Positions 12,701-22,568 of a DNA stretch of 54,584 bases are shown in pieces. Origin of the DNA: Folioceros fuciformis (lineage: Eukaryota; Anthocerotophyta; Anthocerotopsida; Anthocerotales); NCBI GenBank assembly GCA_049999805.1, contig JBNGIO010006281.1, positions 244,210 through 298,793 of the forward strand, read 5' to 3'. Positions within the stretch are counted from its first letter, which is position 1. Each line of letters starts with the position of its first letter. Made by a program: the position numbers and the translations under genes. The notes under the pieces are model-generated. The model ran no database searches, was not told the origin of the DNA, and was given only the letters and a program-made list of their open reading frames with translations.

Positions 12701-13178
12701 GCAAGATTGCCTGTGTTTTTCTCCCTAACACATTGAGGCTATGCAATAATGTCTGTGCCCTGGCTTTCTTTGAAATGTTCGAAGATCGCTTTGATGCGCC
12801 TTCGCTAGCCATCTCTTGAAACACGTTGTCGTCTTCGTTCTCTTCGCTCTAATGGTGTTTGGGATCTTCCTCTACAGGTTCCTCCTCATCAGGTTGCTCC
12901 CCATTATCAGCATCATCGTATACTTCCTCCGCTTCACCCCTAAAATCTCTTCATGTATCAATGTCCATGGATGCTCCAAGACAGACTTCATCTTCTCTAG
13001 CTGCATACGACGGTTCATGAGAACTTGTTGCAAACTGATTGCACCAAACATCGAGGTTATCTCCCGCGTTTTGTCTTGCTTCCTCGGCCTTGTCTTCCAT
13101 CTTCGTCATAATGAGTTCGATAAGGATCTCTTTTCTTGATGAACCTAAGTCCTGCGTCAAATGTCTGCAAGGCAACAT
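9729..13178 (-). pseudogene. decayed multi-exon gene with N4/N6 DNA-methyltransferase-like domain
   Basis: The C-terminal part (10634-9729) carries NPYQKPLGL followed by GEWIMDGWAGSGSG and GRNCIAINQDQRHTIFIEQRI. This is the NPxQKP / AGSGSG / GRxxIxIxxD series of beta-class bacterial amino-DNA methyltransferases, i.e. the S-adenosylmethionine site. Upstream in the same frame, LLILDMPRGNYAEPWD stands where the catalytic DPPY motif belongs. A 97-nt GT..AG intron (11238-11142) joins an exon ending in FQPIFDHI to TLHQAEEYKEKV. Further upstream are a 204-aa piece (12824-12210, e.g. RLADYLTKDAQIRR) and 12090-11668. In-frame stops lie at 12951, 12849, 11037, 10791 and 10686. A 100-N gap flanked by identical 74-base copies falls inside it. 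It is probably a repeat-family or transposon gene; whether intact relatives methylate DNA is unknown. Confidence 0.7.
11568..11667. other. assembly gap (100 N) with duplicated flanks
   Basis: One hundred N. The 74 bases before it (11494-11567) are repeated exactly after it (11668-11741), so the gap probably has no real length. It splits the methyltransferase-like pseudogene, and merging the two copies would probably remove an artificial duplication. Confidence 0.9.
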
Positions 13179-13199
13179 GGGAAAAGGATTAGAGGATGG

Positions 13200-13575
13200 C
13201 GGTTGATTTCGGCTTTCATTCTTAGCCTATGGCCCAGTCTTGAACATGATTGCAATAAATGGCCGATGGCAGCCACGGGACGGGGACTCAGCATCCATCC
13301 TGCATGGCGCAGCTAGGGTCGCACTAAAGGCCATCCATCTTGTGTGGTGCACTGAAGTGCGCACCTCTAGGTCTCTCAACCAGGCCCTGGCACGCCCATG
13401 GGCACGCTAGGGCCAAAACAACCTGCCTGACGCACACTTGGGCGAGCCTGGGCTTGAACAACCTGCTCGGCGCGCCTAGGGGCTTGCTAGGGGTTGTATA
13501 GAGTGCCCGGCATGCCAAGGGGCACGCCATGGGCTATTCAGAGTGCCTAGCGCGCCTAGGGGCGCTCCTGTGCAA
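13200..13575. repeat. degenerate GC-rich tandem repeat with AscI-like GCGCGCC cores
   Basis: Several diverged units of about 45-50 bases share GGGCACGC, GCGCGCCTAGGGGC and AACAACCTGC phrases. The stretch is much richer in GC than the AT-rich DNA around it. It lies upstream (minus-strand sense) of the methyltransferase-like exons and may be an intron or a separate satellite-like insertion. Confidence 0.4.
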
Positions 13576-13684
13576 GAACATCTTCATTTCCAATGGCCAA
13601 GCCAGTGTCCCTACATTGTCGATGTCGCCCTCCTTGGGACATTGTCTGCTGCTGGACAAGCACCCTTGTAATGCAAAACTTGAA

Positions 13685-14474
13685 TCAAAAGCTCACCTTG
13701 TCCGTTGCCAATGCGTTTTCAAACCCGGTTCGCAAGTCCGCATCGTTGCATTGGCGAGGTATCAGCTTGTCAGCGGACAACTTAAGGAGGTGATGTACAT
13801 TGGACTTGCGCTGAAAGAACTTTAGCTTCATAAGACAGATTAGCATTTTCACTCTTACTTGGGCCCGAACCTTGTACTTCCATACCCAAAGGATGTAACC
13901 CACAACGGTTTTTTAGGTCTTAGAAGCATCAAGGTAGCCATTCACCCAAAGAACCGGGATGGGATCAACGTTGGGCAAGGTTTAATCAGCCCCTTCTTTG
14001 TGGACACACCATTCCTTGTCCAAGAGATCCTAATTCAGGCAAGGCAACATATATGTCTTGCAATGCCTTTTTCTCTTTCCCTATGAATGGCTTTTCCAAG
14101 TCCATTCCTAGTATAATGCCCAGCTCCTCCAGAAAGATCGTCGTCGGGTCCATCTCCAAGGCTTCCCCACCTAGAGTTTCTCATCCCCTGCTCTCGTGCC
14201 GGCCTTGGCTCCCAGAAACAAGCATAAAGCTTCCTTCCCTTGTTGACGACGTCGTCTTATGCCCAGCTTCAGTGTCTTTTGATACTCTTTTTGGTTTGGA
14301 CTTTCCCATACTGCTTTCTTGTCATAGTTGGGCCTCTTGTGCAATCCTCCTTTTCCCATAGCTCTTGGCCTCCCCTTTGGGGTCCACTCTCTTCCGCTTT
14401 TCATCTGCAGGCACCGCCTGAACGTCAACAACATTGGTGTGCTTCGCTCGAACTTGGCATGTCGACTGCGACAT
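13685..14474 (-). pseudogene. broken reading frames, possibly 5' exons of the methyltransferase-like gene
   Basis: Starting from an ATG at 14474, the minus strand reads MSQSTCQVRAKHTNVVDVQ. It then continues through in-frame stops into a segment with FLEELGIILGMDLEKPFIG and ALQDIYVALPELGSLGQG. After a frame change it reads PNVDPIPVLWVNGYLDASKT and LSADKLIPRQCNDADLRTG up to 13685. The pieces read like one protein interrupted by stops and at least one frameshift. They share strand and general orientation with the pseudogene at 9.7-13.2 kb, so they may be its N-terminal exons, but I see no proof of linkage. I do not recognise the protein family. Confidence 0.4.
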
Positions 14475-14531
14475 TTCTGGACAAAACAATAGCAACCATG
14501 ATTTAGGAAGGTAGTTTTGTATCCATATCAC

Positions 14532-15790
14532 AATTAGGGGTATCTAAGAAGGTTCCCAAACTTGCTATTTCGGTTTCTACCCAATGAAAAAAAGAAAATC
14601 CTATAGGCCTAAACTGCCTGCTTGGTTGCTCACATAGATACCATGATATGGTCAGCCCTATACGAAATCGTCCCGAGTTGTAAGCAATCCAGCATGGACC
14701 ACGTCAAAATTTGACTGTAAGCTATCATGTGATTCTGGTACACTCTACTACGTTGCTCCTTGAAACCACAAAAAAAACCGAACTCTTACTCAGATGAGAG
14801 CGTGCCCAGCGACGATGATTATCTGAATATGCCCAGCAACAGACACTCAGCACATGTGTAGACGCCCAAGGAAGGCCAACTCTTGCAAGTTTCTTAATCG
14901 CGACCAACTCCTGCAGGTTGCTTAAACACGGTCAGGAGCACAACGGGCAGCAACAACAAGGAACCTGAAGTAGTGATGACAGGAAGTGCTCACGACAGCA
15001 GTACAACAAGCATGAGATCGGTTGAGCTGAAGGACCTCGTCGTGCGTCAAAAAAGGCCGTCAACGAGAGTGCACCCTGTCTCCTTCCTCGCTGATCCTTT
15101 GCTTTGCAACTATGCCAACCGGCCGCCGCCGACCCAATCCTCCTGCCCAATGCTAGCTTCCGCTGTAGGTCTTAAGCGTTTTGACACTACCTCCCACCCA
15201 AGCTTCCACTTGCGTTGCCCAATTCTGCCTTGCCTAATAGCCGCACCTCCCGATTCCACCCTACCGGATATGGTTAACGCTGCCTCCGCCTTGGCTTCTA
15301 CCCACTTGAGACAAGATGCCGGATTCTAGCTCTCGAAGGTCGACGTTGATGCAGGAAATTGTGGACAATGTTGATGGCAGACACCATGCCCTCAACCTCT
15401 CCATTTACAAGTCCTCTTCTGGCGCACACAACTTTTGTCTCCACGTCTTCCAACACTAGAAGACATTGAGGTTTCTGGGCTGACCTAAATAGTACTGATT
15501 TAAGACAGGATGTGATTTTTTGAGTTGAGCTAGTTCTAAATTAGGGTTAGACTAACCCTAGGTTAAATTTTCTAACTGTAGTTAGCCGAGATTAAATGCT
15601 GGTTTTTGCCTGTTGCAAACGGTGAGCCGGTATCAATTATGACACCTGTTTGATACAAATGTACTTAATTAAACAATGCTATTCAAGGAAGGTTCCATTT
15701 CAAACTAATCGCGAAAGCGGAGTGACTAATATTTCCAGCGGCTGCTTCCAAGGGCACCTACAAGATTGAAGCCATCTTCTCTGTGCCTGG
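14532..15790. other. spacer without recognisable gene
   Basis: There is no supported coding region. It contains a short palindrome at 15542-15560 in which TAGGGTTAG faces CTAACCCTA across a single base. The rest is unique-looking sequence of mixed composition. Confidence 0.4.
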
Positions 15791-15799
15791 TGGTGGCAT

Positions 15800-16891
15800 G
15801 AGCTTATGCGTGAGCAACTTTAACGAAGCGCAGCCACCACTTGTGTTCAAGGTGACAAGAGCTAGTAGCGCTATGGATGGATGGTAGGACGCAACACATG
15901 AGAAGGATGCCCAAAGGATTGGGCATTGTACAGGGCTCATTGAGAAGATATGTAGTGAATACAATGCCGGAGCTTCCAGCAATCAGAAAATCTAGATCAA
16001 TGCACAATTTGGTGCATACAGCAAGACGAGAAAGTGGACAGCAATTGGGCTCCAGTGCAGAAGATGGAGAAGAACGTGACAACGAAACAACAATAAGTGA
16101 CTGATGGTGGTTGAATAGTACGAACAATTGTGCCTACAGCAATAGCCGTCTGGTGGGTTGTAACTTCCACTGCCAACTTGGCATTATAAGCCATTTGAAG
16201 CGCGCTCTGATAAATTGGGTGTGGCCACAGTTGAACTAAGCTTTGCCTGATGCAGCTCATAGAGGTCCAATGCCTCATCTGCTAGGTAGTTTGACAACTA
16301 CTCAAACATATATTGATGGTTGTATGTAGTGCCATGCTTGAATTTTACCTGACTAATGACAACATTGATGTGTAGCATGAAGTCTCGCAATGTTTGTGTC
16401 CCAGGTCTACTAGAAAACCTCTCCTGCTTGTAGGGTGCTCCTCCCTCCATGGATCCAGTATTTGACTCCTCAAAGAGGTCTGTCTGACCCTGAGCTCCTA
16501 CTCTAGCATTAGTAATAGAAGGACAACTAAGCACCCTGCTCTGACTTCCCAAAGGTGTTGTTGGAACAGGTGGGGCCGCCCAGTTTGCAAAAGGAGACTA
16601 GCTTCCTACCTGCGGTTGATCTTCAGCACCCGGTTCAGCTTGGTCTACTTGACCTTCCTCCTCCCAAAACGGATGTTGTCGGTGCAAAGCTCTCCTCCTC
16701 CTTGCTCGTCCTTGCACAGGTGTAACCCTGGCAGGCCTAGCGGAGACATCTCTAGATGGGCTACCGTGGGCTCCCCTCAACCTCTTTGGGTTGCATAACC
16801 CATGAGGCGGTTCACTCACAAACGCCCAATCACCAGCAAGAGGTGGCATGCAAGCACACCTATTAGAGAACCCTAGATGCCTTCCCAACAC
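15800..16891 (-). pseudogene. retrotransposon gag-like remnant
   Basis: One minus-strand frame from 16891 runs through FEESNTGSMEGGAPYKQE and then TLRDFMLHINVVISQVKFKH. It continues past a TAG at 16298 into LSNYLADEALDLYELHQAKL. Other in-frame stops lie at 16598 and near 16192. The arrangement (charged, proline-rich N-terminus, then a helical segment) resembles gag of LTR retrotransposons, and a tRNA-type primer site lies just upstream. No protease, integrase or reverse transcriptase motif is found downstream, so the copy is truncated. The gag assignment is inference from layout and general character. Confidence 0.45.
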
Positions 16892-17026
16892 AAAAAAGAA
16901 AGCACAACCACTCTAGATCTGATTATGCTACAACATCTACAATTCCCTATGCCCTAGGATTTAGGAACATAGTACAACAAAACTCCAGCTCACTTGTGAA
17001 GATTTCAGCACACGACCTCACTCATA

Positions 17027-17036
17027 CATGATACCA
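17027..17036 (-). other. possible primer-binding site of an LTR retrotransposon
   Basis: On the minus strand this reads TGGTATCATG. It closely resembles the TGGTATCA core complementary to the 3' end of initiator methionine tRNA, used by most plant Ty1/copia elements. It lies about 135 bases before the gag-like frame, which is the expected order. The expected LTR would occupy the minus strand above 17037; I did not find a second copy to define its ends. Confidence 0.4.
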
Positions 17037-17039
17037 TCT

Positions 17040-18355
17040 TGAAAATTGAAGCAAGTGCAGTAGGAGCAAAACCCTAACTGATGTCCGAACCTTCCAGGTG
17101 CAATCAATCCTTGAAAAGAGCTCCAAATCGCACAAAAGCATATCATTCGACTTGCCTTGTTGGGATGAACAGTTTGGTACAAGAATCAATAGAAATAGAC
17201 TTGTAATTCGGCCGCTATGAGCCCTGGTAGGCTAGAAACCCTGAACTTGTTGGGTTAGCGTTGCAGCTGGTGGCTGGCGAGACAGGGAAGATGGCGCCTT
17301 GCTGTAGGGTTGTAACCACATCCTCTAAGCCCAATCATCCTCAGATCTCACAGACATTCATTGAAATGACATGAAACCAACTCACATGCGGTTTCTTAGA
17401 CGTTGTAGCAATGCCACGATCGATGGGCTACTGTTGCTGGGTAGCTTGGAGTCGCGTAAGTCACACCGGAGCTGCCAATGTACATAGAATATCCACGAGC
17501 TTTACAACACTCTTGCCCCAAAACGGGCTGGAAATTACAAACACAAAGCAAGCGAAATCCTTGGTGCGGGGTCAGGCACTCTCCCTCGGTGCAATTTCGA
17601 CAACTGCCTTCTGCGACGCCCTTCCCAAGATTTAGCACTAGCCACCATGGTTGATGTCAAAGACGTTTTTAAGTATTAGTAGCAATTATGTCACGGTTGG
17701 GCTCACACTCTTGGTGTGAGCCCATGAGCATCCTGCAGGGCAGCTCTTGAGTGAGCTGTGCTACTTTCCATTTAATGTTTTGTTGATATTTCGGCAGCAT
17801 TTTGTTAATCTAAATCAAGAAACAAAGGCTAAAATGTTCTAGCACTTTGGTGTCGTGACAAGCATATGGACCATGAGGTGTGGTTGCGGGCTCTCTGTGC
17901 ATCGAGGTTCAAGTTGGCTTCTCCCTAACCGTCTACTGTAATGAAAGTCTATGGGTTTGTCATTCATGTGCCTAGCAAGATGGGTGGAGGGCGCCGGCAT
18001 GTCGGCGCCCTCCACCCGTCTAGATGTGTAGTATGCCATTGATTGCTGGGGGTGACAAACCAACATCTAGTCCTACTGAGGGGAACCGTAATGTGGTCTA
18101 TGCACGGTGGGGAACTGTCGGTTGCATGCGGTCTTGAGTGCCGGCAGGCCGGCACCCCGAAGTCTTTTATAGTTGAATGGTACTTACACCACTCATGTGA
18201 GTTGCAACTAACGCAACCGATAAGCCGACGCCCTAGAATGCTATGCATTGATGGCACCAGCATTTCGAGGTCTTTGCCAGCTGCTTGTTCTGTGTTTCCT
18301 TCCCGACAACATCAGCTGTGGGCTACACCAAGGGGCCGTGTTCAATTCACGAACG
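17040..18355. other. possible LTR remnant and spacer
   Basis: No supported protein-coding gene is visible. The part up to about 17400 is a candidate for the LTR of the gag-like element on the minus strand. Around 17980-18020 a short inverted repeat is visible (GGAGGGCGCCG facing CGGCGCCCTCC). The remaining bases show nothing I can name. Confidence 0.35.
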
Positions 18356-18359
18356 GCAT

Positions 18360-20132
18360 CGTGAGAAAATCATTCTGGAACTCACTATTGAAAGGTGGTC
18401 ATGAAAGGGGACTAGTGTCATGGAATACCTGCTTGGTATGCCTAAGACGATTAACTTGGGTGTGCGGAAGTGTATCAAGACACTTTTAACAAGCATCGAG
18501 TGAAACTCATGGATGAGAGGAAAAACTGAACAAGCACATGTCCAAAGGGTATACAGAGCCACACAAGTATATGTTGTTGTGCATTGATGGCATGGACCAG
18601 AAGAAGACTGCATTCCCGCACATTCTTAGATGGCCAAGGGAATTGAAGGAGGACAGCAAAATTATTGTACACGTCGTCAGGTGTATGGTGCACAACCACA
18701 AAATTCACGGCAAGGACATACCTATATTATGCCAATATACGGAACGACGCCAATTTGACTATATGCATTATTCAGGATATCATTCACACATATGAGGGTC
18801 TACTTTCACAGGTTTTATACATTCAGCTCGACAATACTTGTTGCGAGAACAAAAACCAGTTGCTATTCACTTATTTGAATATGCTCGTTGAGCTTCAAGT
18901 GTTTGTCAAAGTGAAGGGTGTATTTTTTCTTGTAGGCCATAAACATGACCAAGTAGACCAAATGTTCTTATGTTTCTCCAAGCATTTGAGGCACAAAGAG
19001 GTGAAGACACTACCACAAACTCATGTCAATTCTATAGGGCTCATATACTCCGAATCCAGAGATTAAGCACTTGGTTGAAGTTCCGGATTTTAGAGGGTTT
19101 GTATGGCTAGTGGTCCAAGGCGTAGGTCAACACATGTATAGGGCTGCGGTGAAGAAGCTCAACAATCTATTATATCAGCATCAATTTAAAATAACTCGGG
19201 AGGACAAACCTGGCAAAGGATATGTCACTGTAACTTGGAGCAAGCAATACGCCACCTCCCTTCTTTGGGAACTTGAGGAAGGACTAGAGTACCTTACGCA
19301 TGTTCCGAAGACATTCATTAAACCGACAACTCTACTATCACTGTAGCCAAAGGATAGAAAGGGGCAGGAAGGGTAGATGACTGCGAGAGAAAGTGTTCCT
19401 AAGACATGTGAAGAAAGGGTTGTTAAAACTAGCTACATACTTAACTAATGCATAAAACGTGTGGTGGCAAGACTTCTGGCAAGATCAAGAGGAAATTGCT
19501 GATATTGTGGACAACAATATAAGTTTGGTACTGACAACCCCCTAGAGAAAGCGCTTCTCCATGACCTGCCGGAGAGTCACATGTATATAGGTGCATACCA
19601 AAGTATTGGCAGACGTGAGGCTGAGATTTCACGGATGAATGGAGATGTCTCGCAGATACAGAAAGGGATGGTCATAATCACCCTACGTGAGGGTGATATT
19701 CATAATTGGGAGTTTTGGGTGGCAAAAGTTGTGAGCACACATTTCACACGTGGGGAGCCATACCTGTTGGTGCATTGGTGGCAAACAGATCATATGGATG
19801 CATATGAGGGCAAGTATGTCAGAGAGTACTTGTTGCACGGAAGGGATGCAAATTTCGAGGACACATGTGGGAAGAAGGGCAAGCCCTAGTGTGCTCCAAA
19901 TGTTCAGAAGCTGTACATCAAGAAAACCATAATTGTGTACCACAGATTCCACCTGATGTTATGCAAGCACCTATATGCAGCAGACACAAAGATTATAAAG
20001 GAGAAATTAGCCTTGCTACAAACGCACATCGAACCGGGCTCCCCTTCAAACAGGGGCACAGAAGCACTAGTGGAACAATTTCATGATATTGATGAAGAAG
20101 AACACGTACACTCCGATGACATGGGCGTTTAA
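18360..20132 (+). pseudogene. DUF7869-like transposon protein, frameshifted copy 1
   Basis: Fragments in shifting frames read as one protein: LLCIDGMDQKKTAFPH (18538-18795), IQLDNTCCENKN and GHKHDQVDQMF (18665-19066), then NPEIKHLVEVPDFRGFVW and QYATSLLWELEEG (to 19346). These match the DUF7869 family signature (DGMDQAKT, QLDNxxxENKN, GHTHEDIDQxF), which is repeated in many eukaryotic genomes. Spaced aspartates in these motifs suggest an RNase H-like nuclease core, which is inference. A C-terminal domain follows: WWQDFWQDQEEIA, MYIGAYQSIG, IQKGMVIITLREGD and YLLVHWWQTDHMDAYEGKY, ending in EQFHDIDEEEHVHSDDMGV near 20130. Frameshifts near 18520 and 19030 and a stop near 19547 show it is dead. 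Confidence 0.65.
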
Positions 20133-20859
20133 ATGGAATACACTTATAGTGCCATATTTGGCCGAAAAGCAGACCGTACAATGCCAATGTACCATCCCCG
20201 TAGGGATGCAACTCCCATACCCACCACTGGAGCTAATGGATATAAAGAGTAGCGTGATAATAGGTTGTTGAGGAACACATGCAGAGAACTTTGTGTGTGC
20301 ATCATACCCTTCTTTGGGGTTTTGAGTGGAGTATATGCATATCATGGAAAAAGACAATATCCTTTGGATTTTAGTCAGGTATCATGTGATGACTGAGATA
20401 GATGAAGAGTGCAGGCATGTATGATTTTACATGTAAACTTTATTTTTTGATACCCGACTATGGCTATTGACAAAAAGGAATTCGCTAAGGCTTATGAGGT
20501 GAGTACTCGTTACTGTTGTCCCTCATCAGAACATACCTGTTCACTGAAATGTCAGAGTTGGATAACAGGACTGATGTTTAGATGTGGCATGCCGACGCCC
20601 TCCGTAGTTCTCCATTTTCTAGAGACTATGATTCACCTGACTGCACACGGTTTGGCACCCAATATCTAGAACTAAACCATACTCGTGTACTCCTTGTTTG
20701 AGAAAAAGGTGATTATTAGAATTACTTACCGATAGGAAGGATGAGTTGGGATGGGTGTTGTTTAGGCATAATTTGGCAATGAAAGACCTTTGTACCATAT
20801 TCCGATCCTTCAAAAATTATGCTGTTTTTGGCGTAAATTCGAAAAGTGCTTGAACAACC
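20133..20859. other. spacer between the two DUF7869-like copies
   Basis: No gene is supported. Short frames such as the one from 20460 (MAIDKKEFAKAYE) could be part of copy 2, but I cannot align them to copy 1. Confidence 0.3.
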
Positions 20860-21662
20860 AATGGACAAGTACTTGAGTGACAAGGACAAGGATTGGTGGC
20901 AAGCATTTTGGAGGTCTCAAGAAGACATAGCACACAGAATCATCCGCGGAGACGATTGTCAATTGCGAAATCCATGGGTGTGGTACAACCGAGAAGATAT
21001 TCCTTCTCATTAGGTGGCTGAAAGACATTCTATTCCTCTAGAGCAAGAGCCTCCGGAACGGAATCAACTTGATGGCAAACATATGTACCTTGGCAACTAT
21101 AGACCTACTAGCACTGCAGACATGGAGGGAGGAAGGCTTCACGGGAATGTAGATAAAATTCAAAAAGGGGACATGATCGTTGTGCCTTCCGAGGGCGATG
21201 ACTAAAACCGGCCATTCTGGAAGCCGAAGTGGAAGAGGTTGACTTCATGTCAGCGGAGCAAACACTTCTAATACAGTGGTGGGTGACAGAGAATACCAAT
21301 GCATTTGAAGGCAGATATCTTTCAGAGGAAATATGTCCATCCAAGCAATGAGGAAACAACGCCAAACGTATGCGTCATCGCAACGCCATGACCTTAGACC
21401 GGATTTTTATTTCCAAAACGTATATATTGGCATATGGATTCTCTTTAACTTGTGACAGCACTTTAAAGGTACAGACTTCAGAGCTGATCAAGACAAAGTT
21501 ATATGAGTTGCACAAACGACGACTAACAGGATCACGTTCATGACAGTGACGGAAGCCAAGGCATTTAGCTGCACAAGGACATGCATGCGCAGAAATGCCC
21601 CGACGATGAAGCGGACGCAACAATTGAAGTAGCAAGAGCCATCGAGGACGTAGTAGGATGTA
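20860..21662 (+). pseudogene. DUF7869-element C-terminal domain, decayed copy 2
   Basis: From MDKYLSDKDKDWWQAFWRSQ through MYLGNYRPTSTADMEGGRL to IQKGDMIVVPSEGDD, it mirrors the C-terminal domain of copy 1 in motif order and spacing. It continues in broken frames (FWKPKW..., then a WW..MHLKADIF-like stretch) to the 10-N gap. In-frame stops occur at about 21012 and 21202. Only the tail of the element is present, so this is a second, diverged insertion or the remnant of a tandem arrangement. Confidence 0.6.
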
Positions 21663-21672
21663 NNNNNNNNNN
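21663..21672. other. assembly gap (10 N)
   Basis: Ten N at the edge of a 36-bp minisatellite. The repeat is the likely reason for the break, so the number of repeat units is uncertain. Confidence 0.85.
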
Positions 21673-21797
21673 GTAGATGTATTTTGATGCCTTCCACCAA
21701 ATATAGGGGTAGATGTATTCTAACCCCTTCCACTAAATATAGGCGTAGACGTATTCTGACACCTTCCACCAAATACAGGGTAGACGTATTCTCAATG
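21673..21797 (+). repeat. minisatellite, unit about 36 bp, at least 3 copies
   Basis: Units of the form GTAGAYGTATTCTGACRCCT followed by TCCACCAAATATAGGG recur three times plus a partial copy. Read on the minus strand it encodes repeats of YLVEGVRIHLP, which is a by-product of the repeat. The array begins directly at the gap and may be longer. Confidence 0.8.
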
Positions 21798-22137
21798 TCT
21801 CCATCATAGCACCACTTGAAGTTGCTAATAATATTGTAAAGAGCACTAGACATTATCTAGAGAGTTGAATTCAAGAGAAATAAAGTGCTTGAGAATATAA
21901 TAGAGTCTAAAATATAAAATAAATGATGGTATATATATATATCCTCAAATATACACAAACCTAGACTCCCAAGAACAAAAATACACAATGAAAACAGAAA
22001 TGCTGAATAAGACTTCATTGGCGAAAAGAGGGAGCCGTGAAATATAACAGGTGGAGTTTAACTAAGTCCTAAAGTTAAGAGAAAAGATTGCCTTTAACAC
22101 ATATAACAAGTCAGATCGGGACCAGGGCCCGCTACGG

Positions 22138-22285
22138 CTCCGTCCGGTACTTTTACGGACGGAGGCAAAACTCAATGTGAGTTGGGCTTAAGACAGTCCG
22201 CGCACGTCGCACTTCGGCTCCGTCTCGTGCCCACTATAACCGGGACTTTTACGCACGGAGGCCCAACTCAAAGCGAGTAGGCTTT
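22138..22285 (+). repeat. two diverged hairpin-forming units
   Basis: The first unit has a perfect 9-bp stem (CTCCGTCCG at 22138-22146 with CGGACGGAG at 22156-22164), followed by a second small hairpin (AACTCA-ATG-TGAGTT, 22169-22183). A related unit follows (CTCCGTCTCGTG ... ACTTTTACGCACGGAGG, then AACTCAAAGCGAGTAGG). The duplicated stem-loops lie about 300 bases upstream of the PPR start codon. They may belong to a small mobile element or to the leader of the PPR transcript. Confidence 0.5.
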
Positions 22286-22568
22286 GAATGACGTTCTGAA
22301 TAACGAAGTTGCAAAATAGTATAATACCATAGTGTGGAAATGAAAACTGGGTGTCGAAAAACACGAGGTAGCACGGAGTGCAGCTAGGTAGGCCTGCCTG
22401 TGGGCAACTGTCCAACGACAGTTCCTGCAATAGCTCTTGTGATGACAGTGTTTGCTGGTTACGTTGGCGGTTTAACAGGCAGAAGGTTAGAGTTACCAAG
22501 CTCCTGACTTCCTACGAATGCAGTGCGAGGAGTTTCTTTGGTGAGGCAACGTCAACAAGCCAGCTTGC

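Noticed and set aside
9729-14474. Bacterial contamination as the source of the methyltransferase-like gene
   Set aside because: The gene has a plant-type GT..AG intron, long eukaryote-like linkers and lies in continuous sequence with plant repeats.
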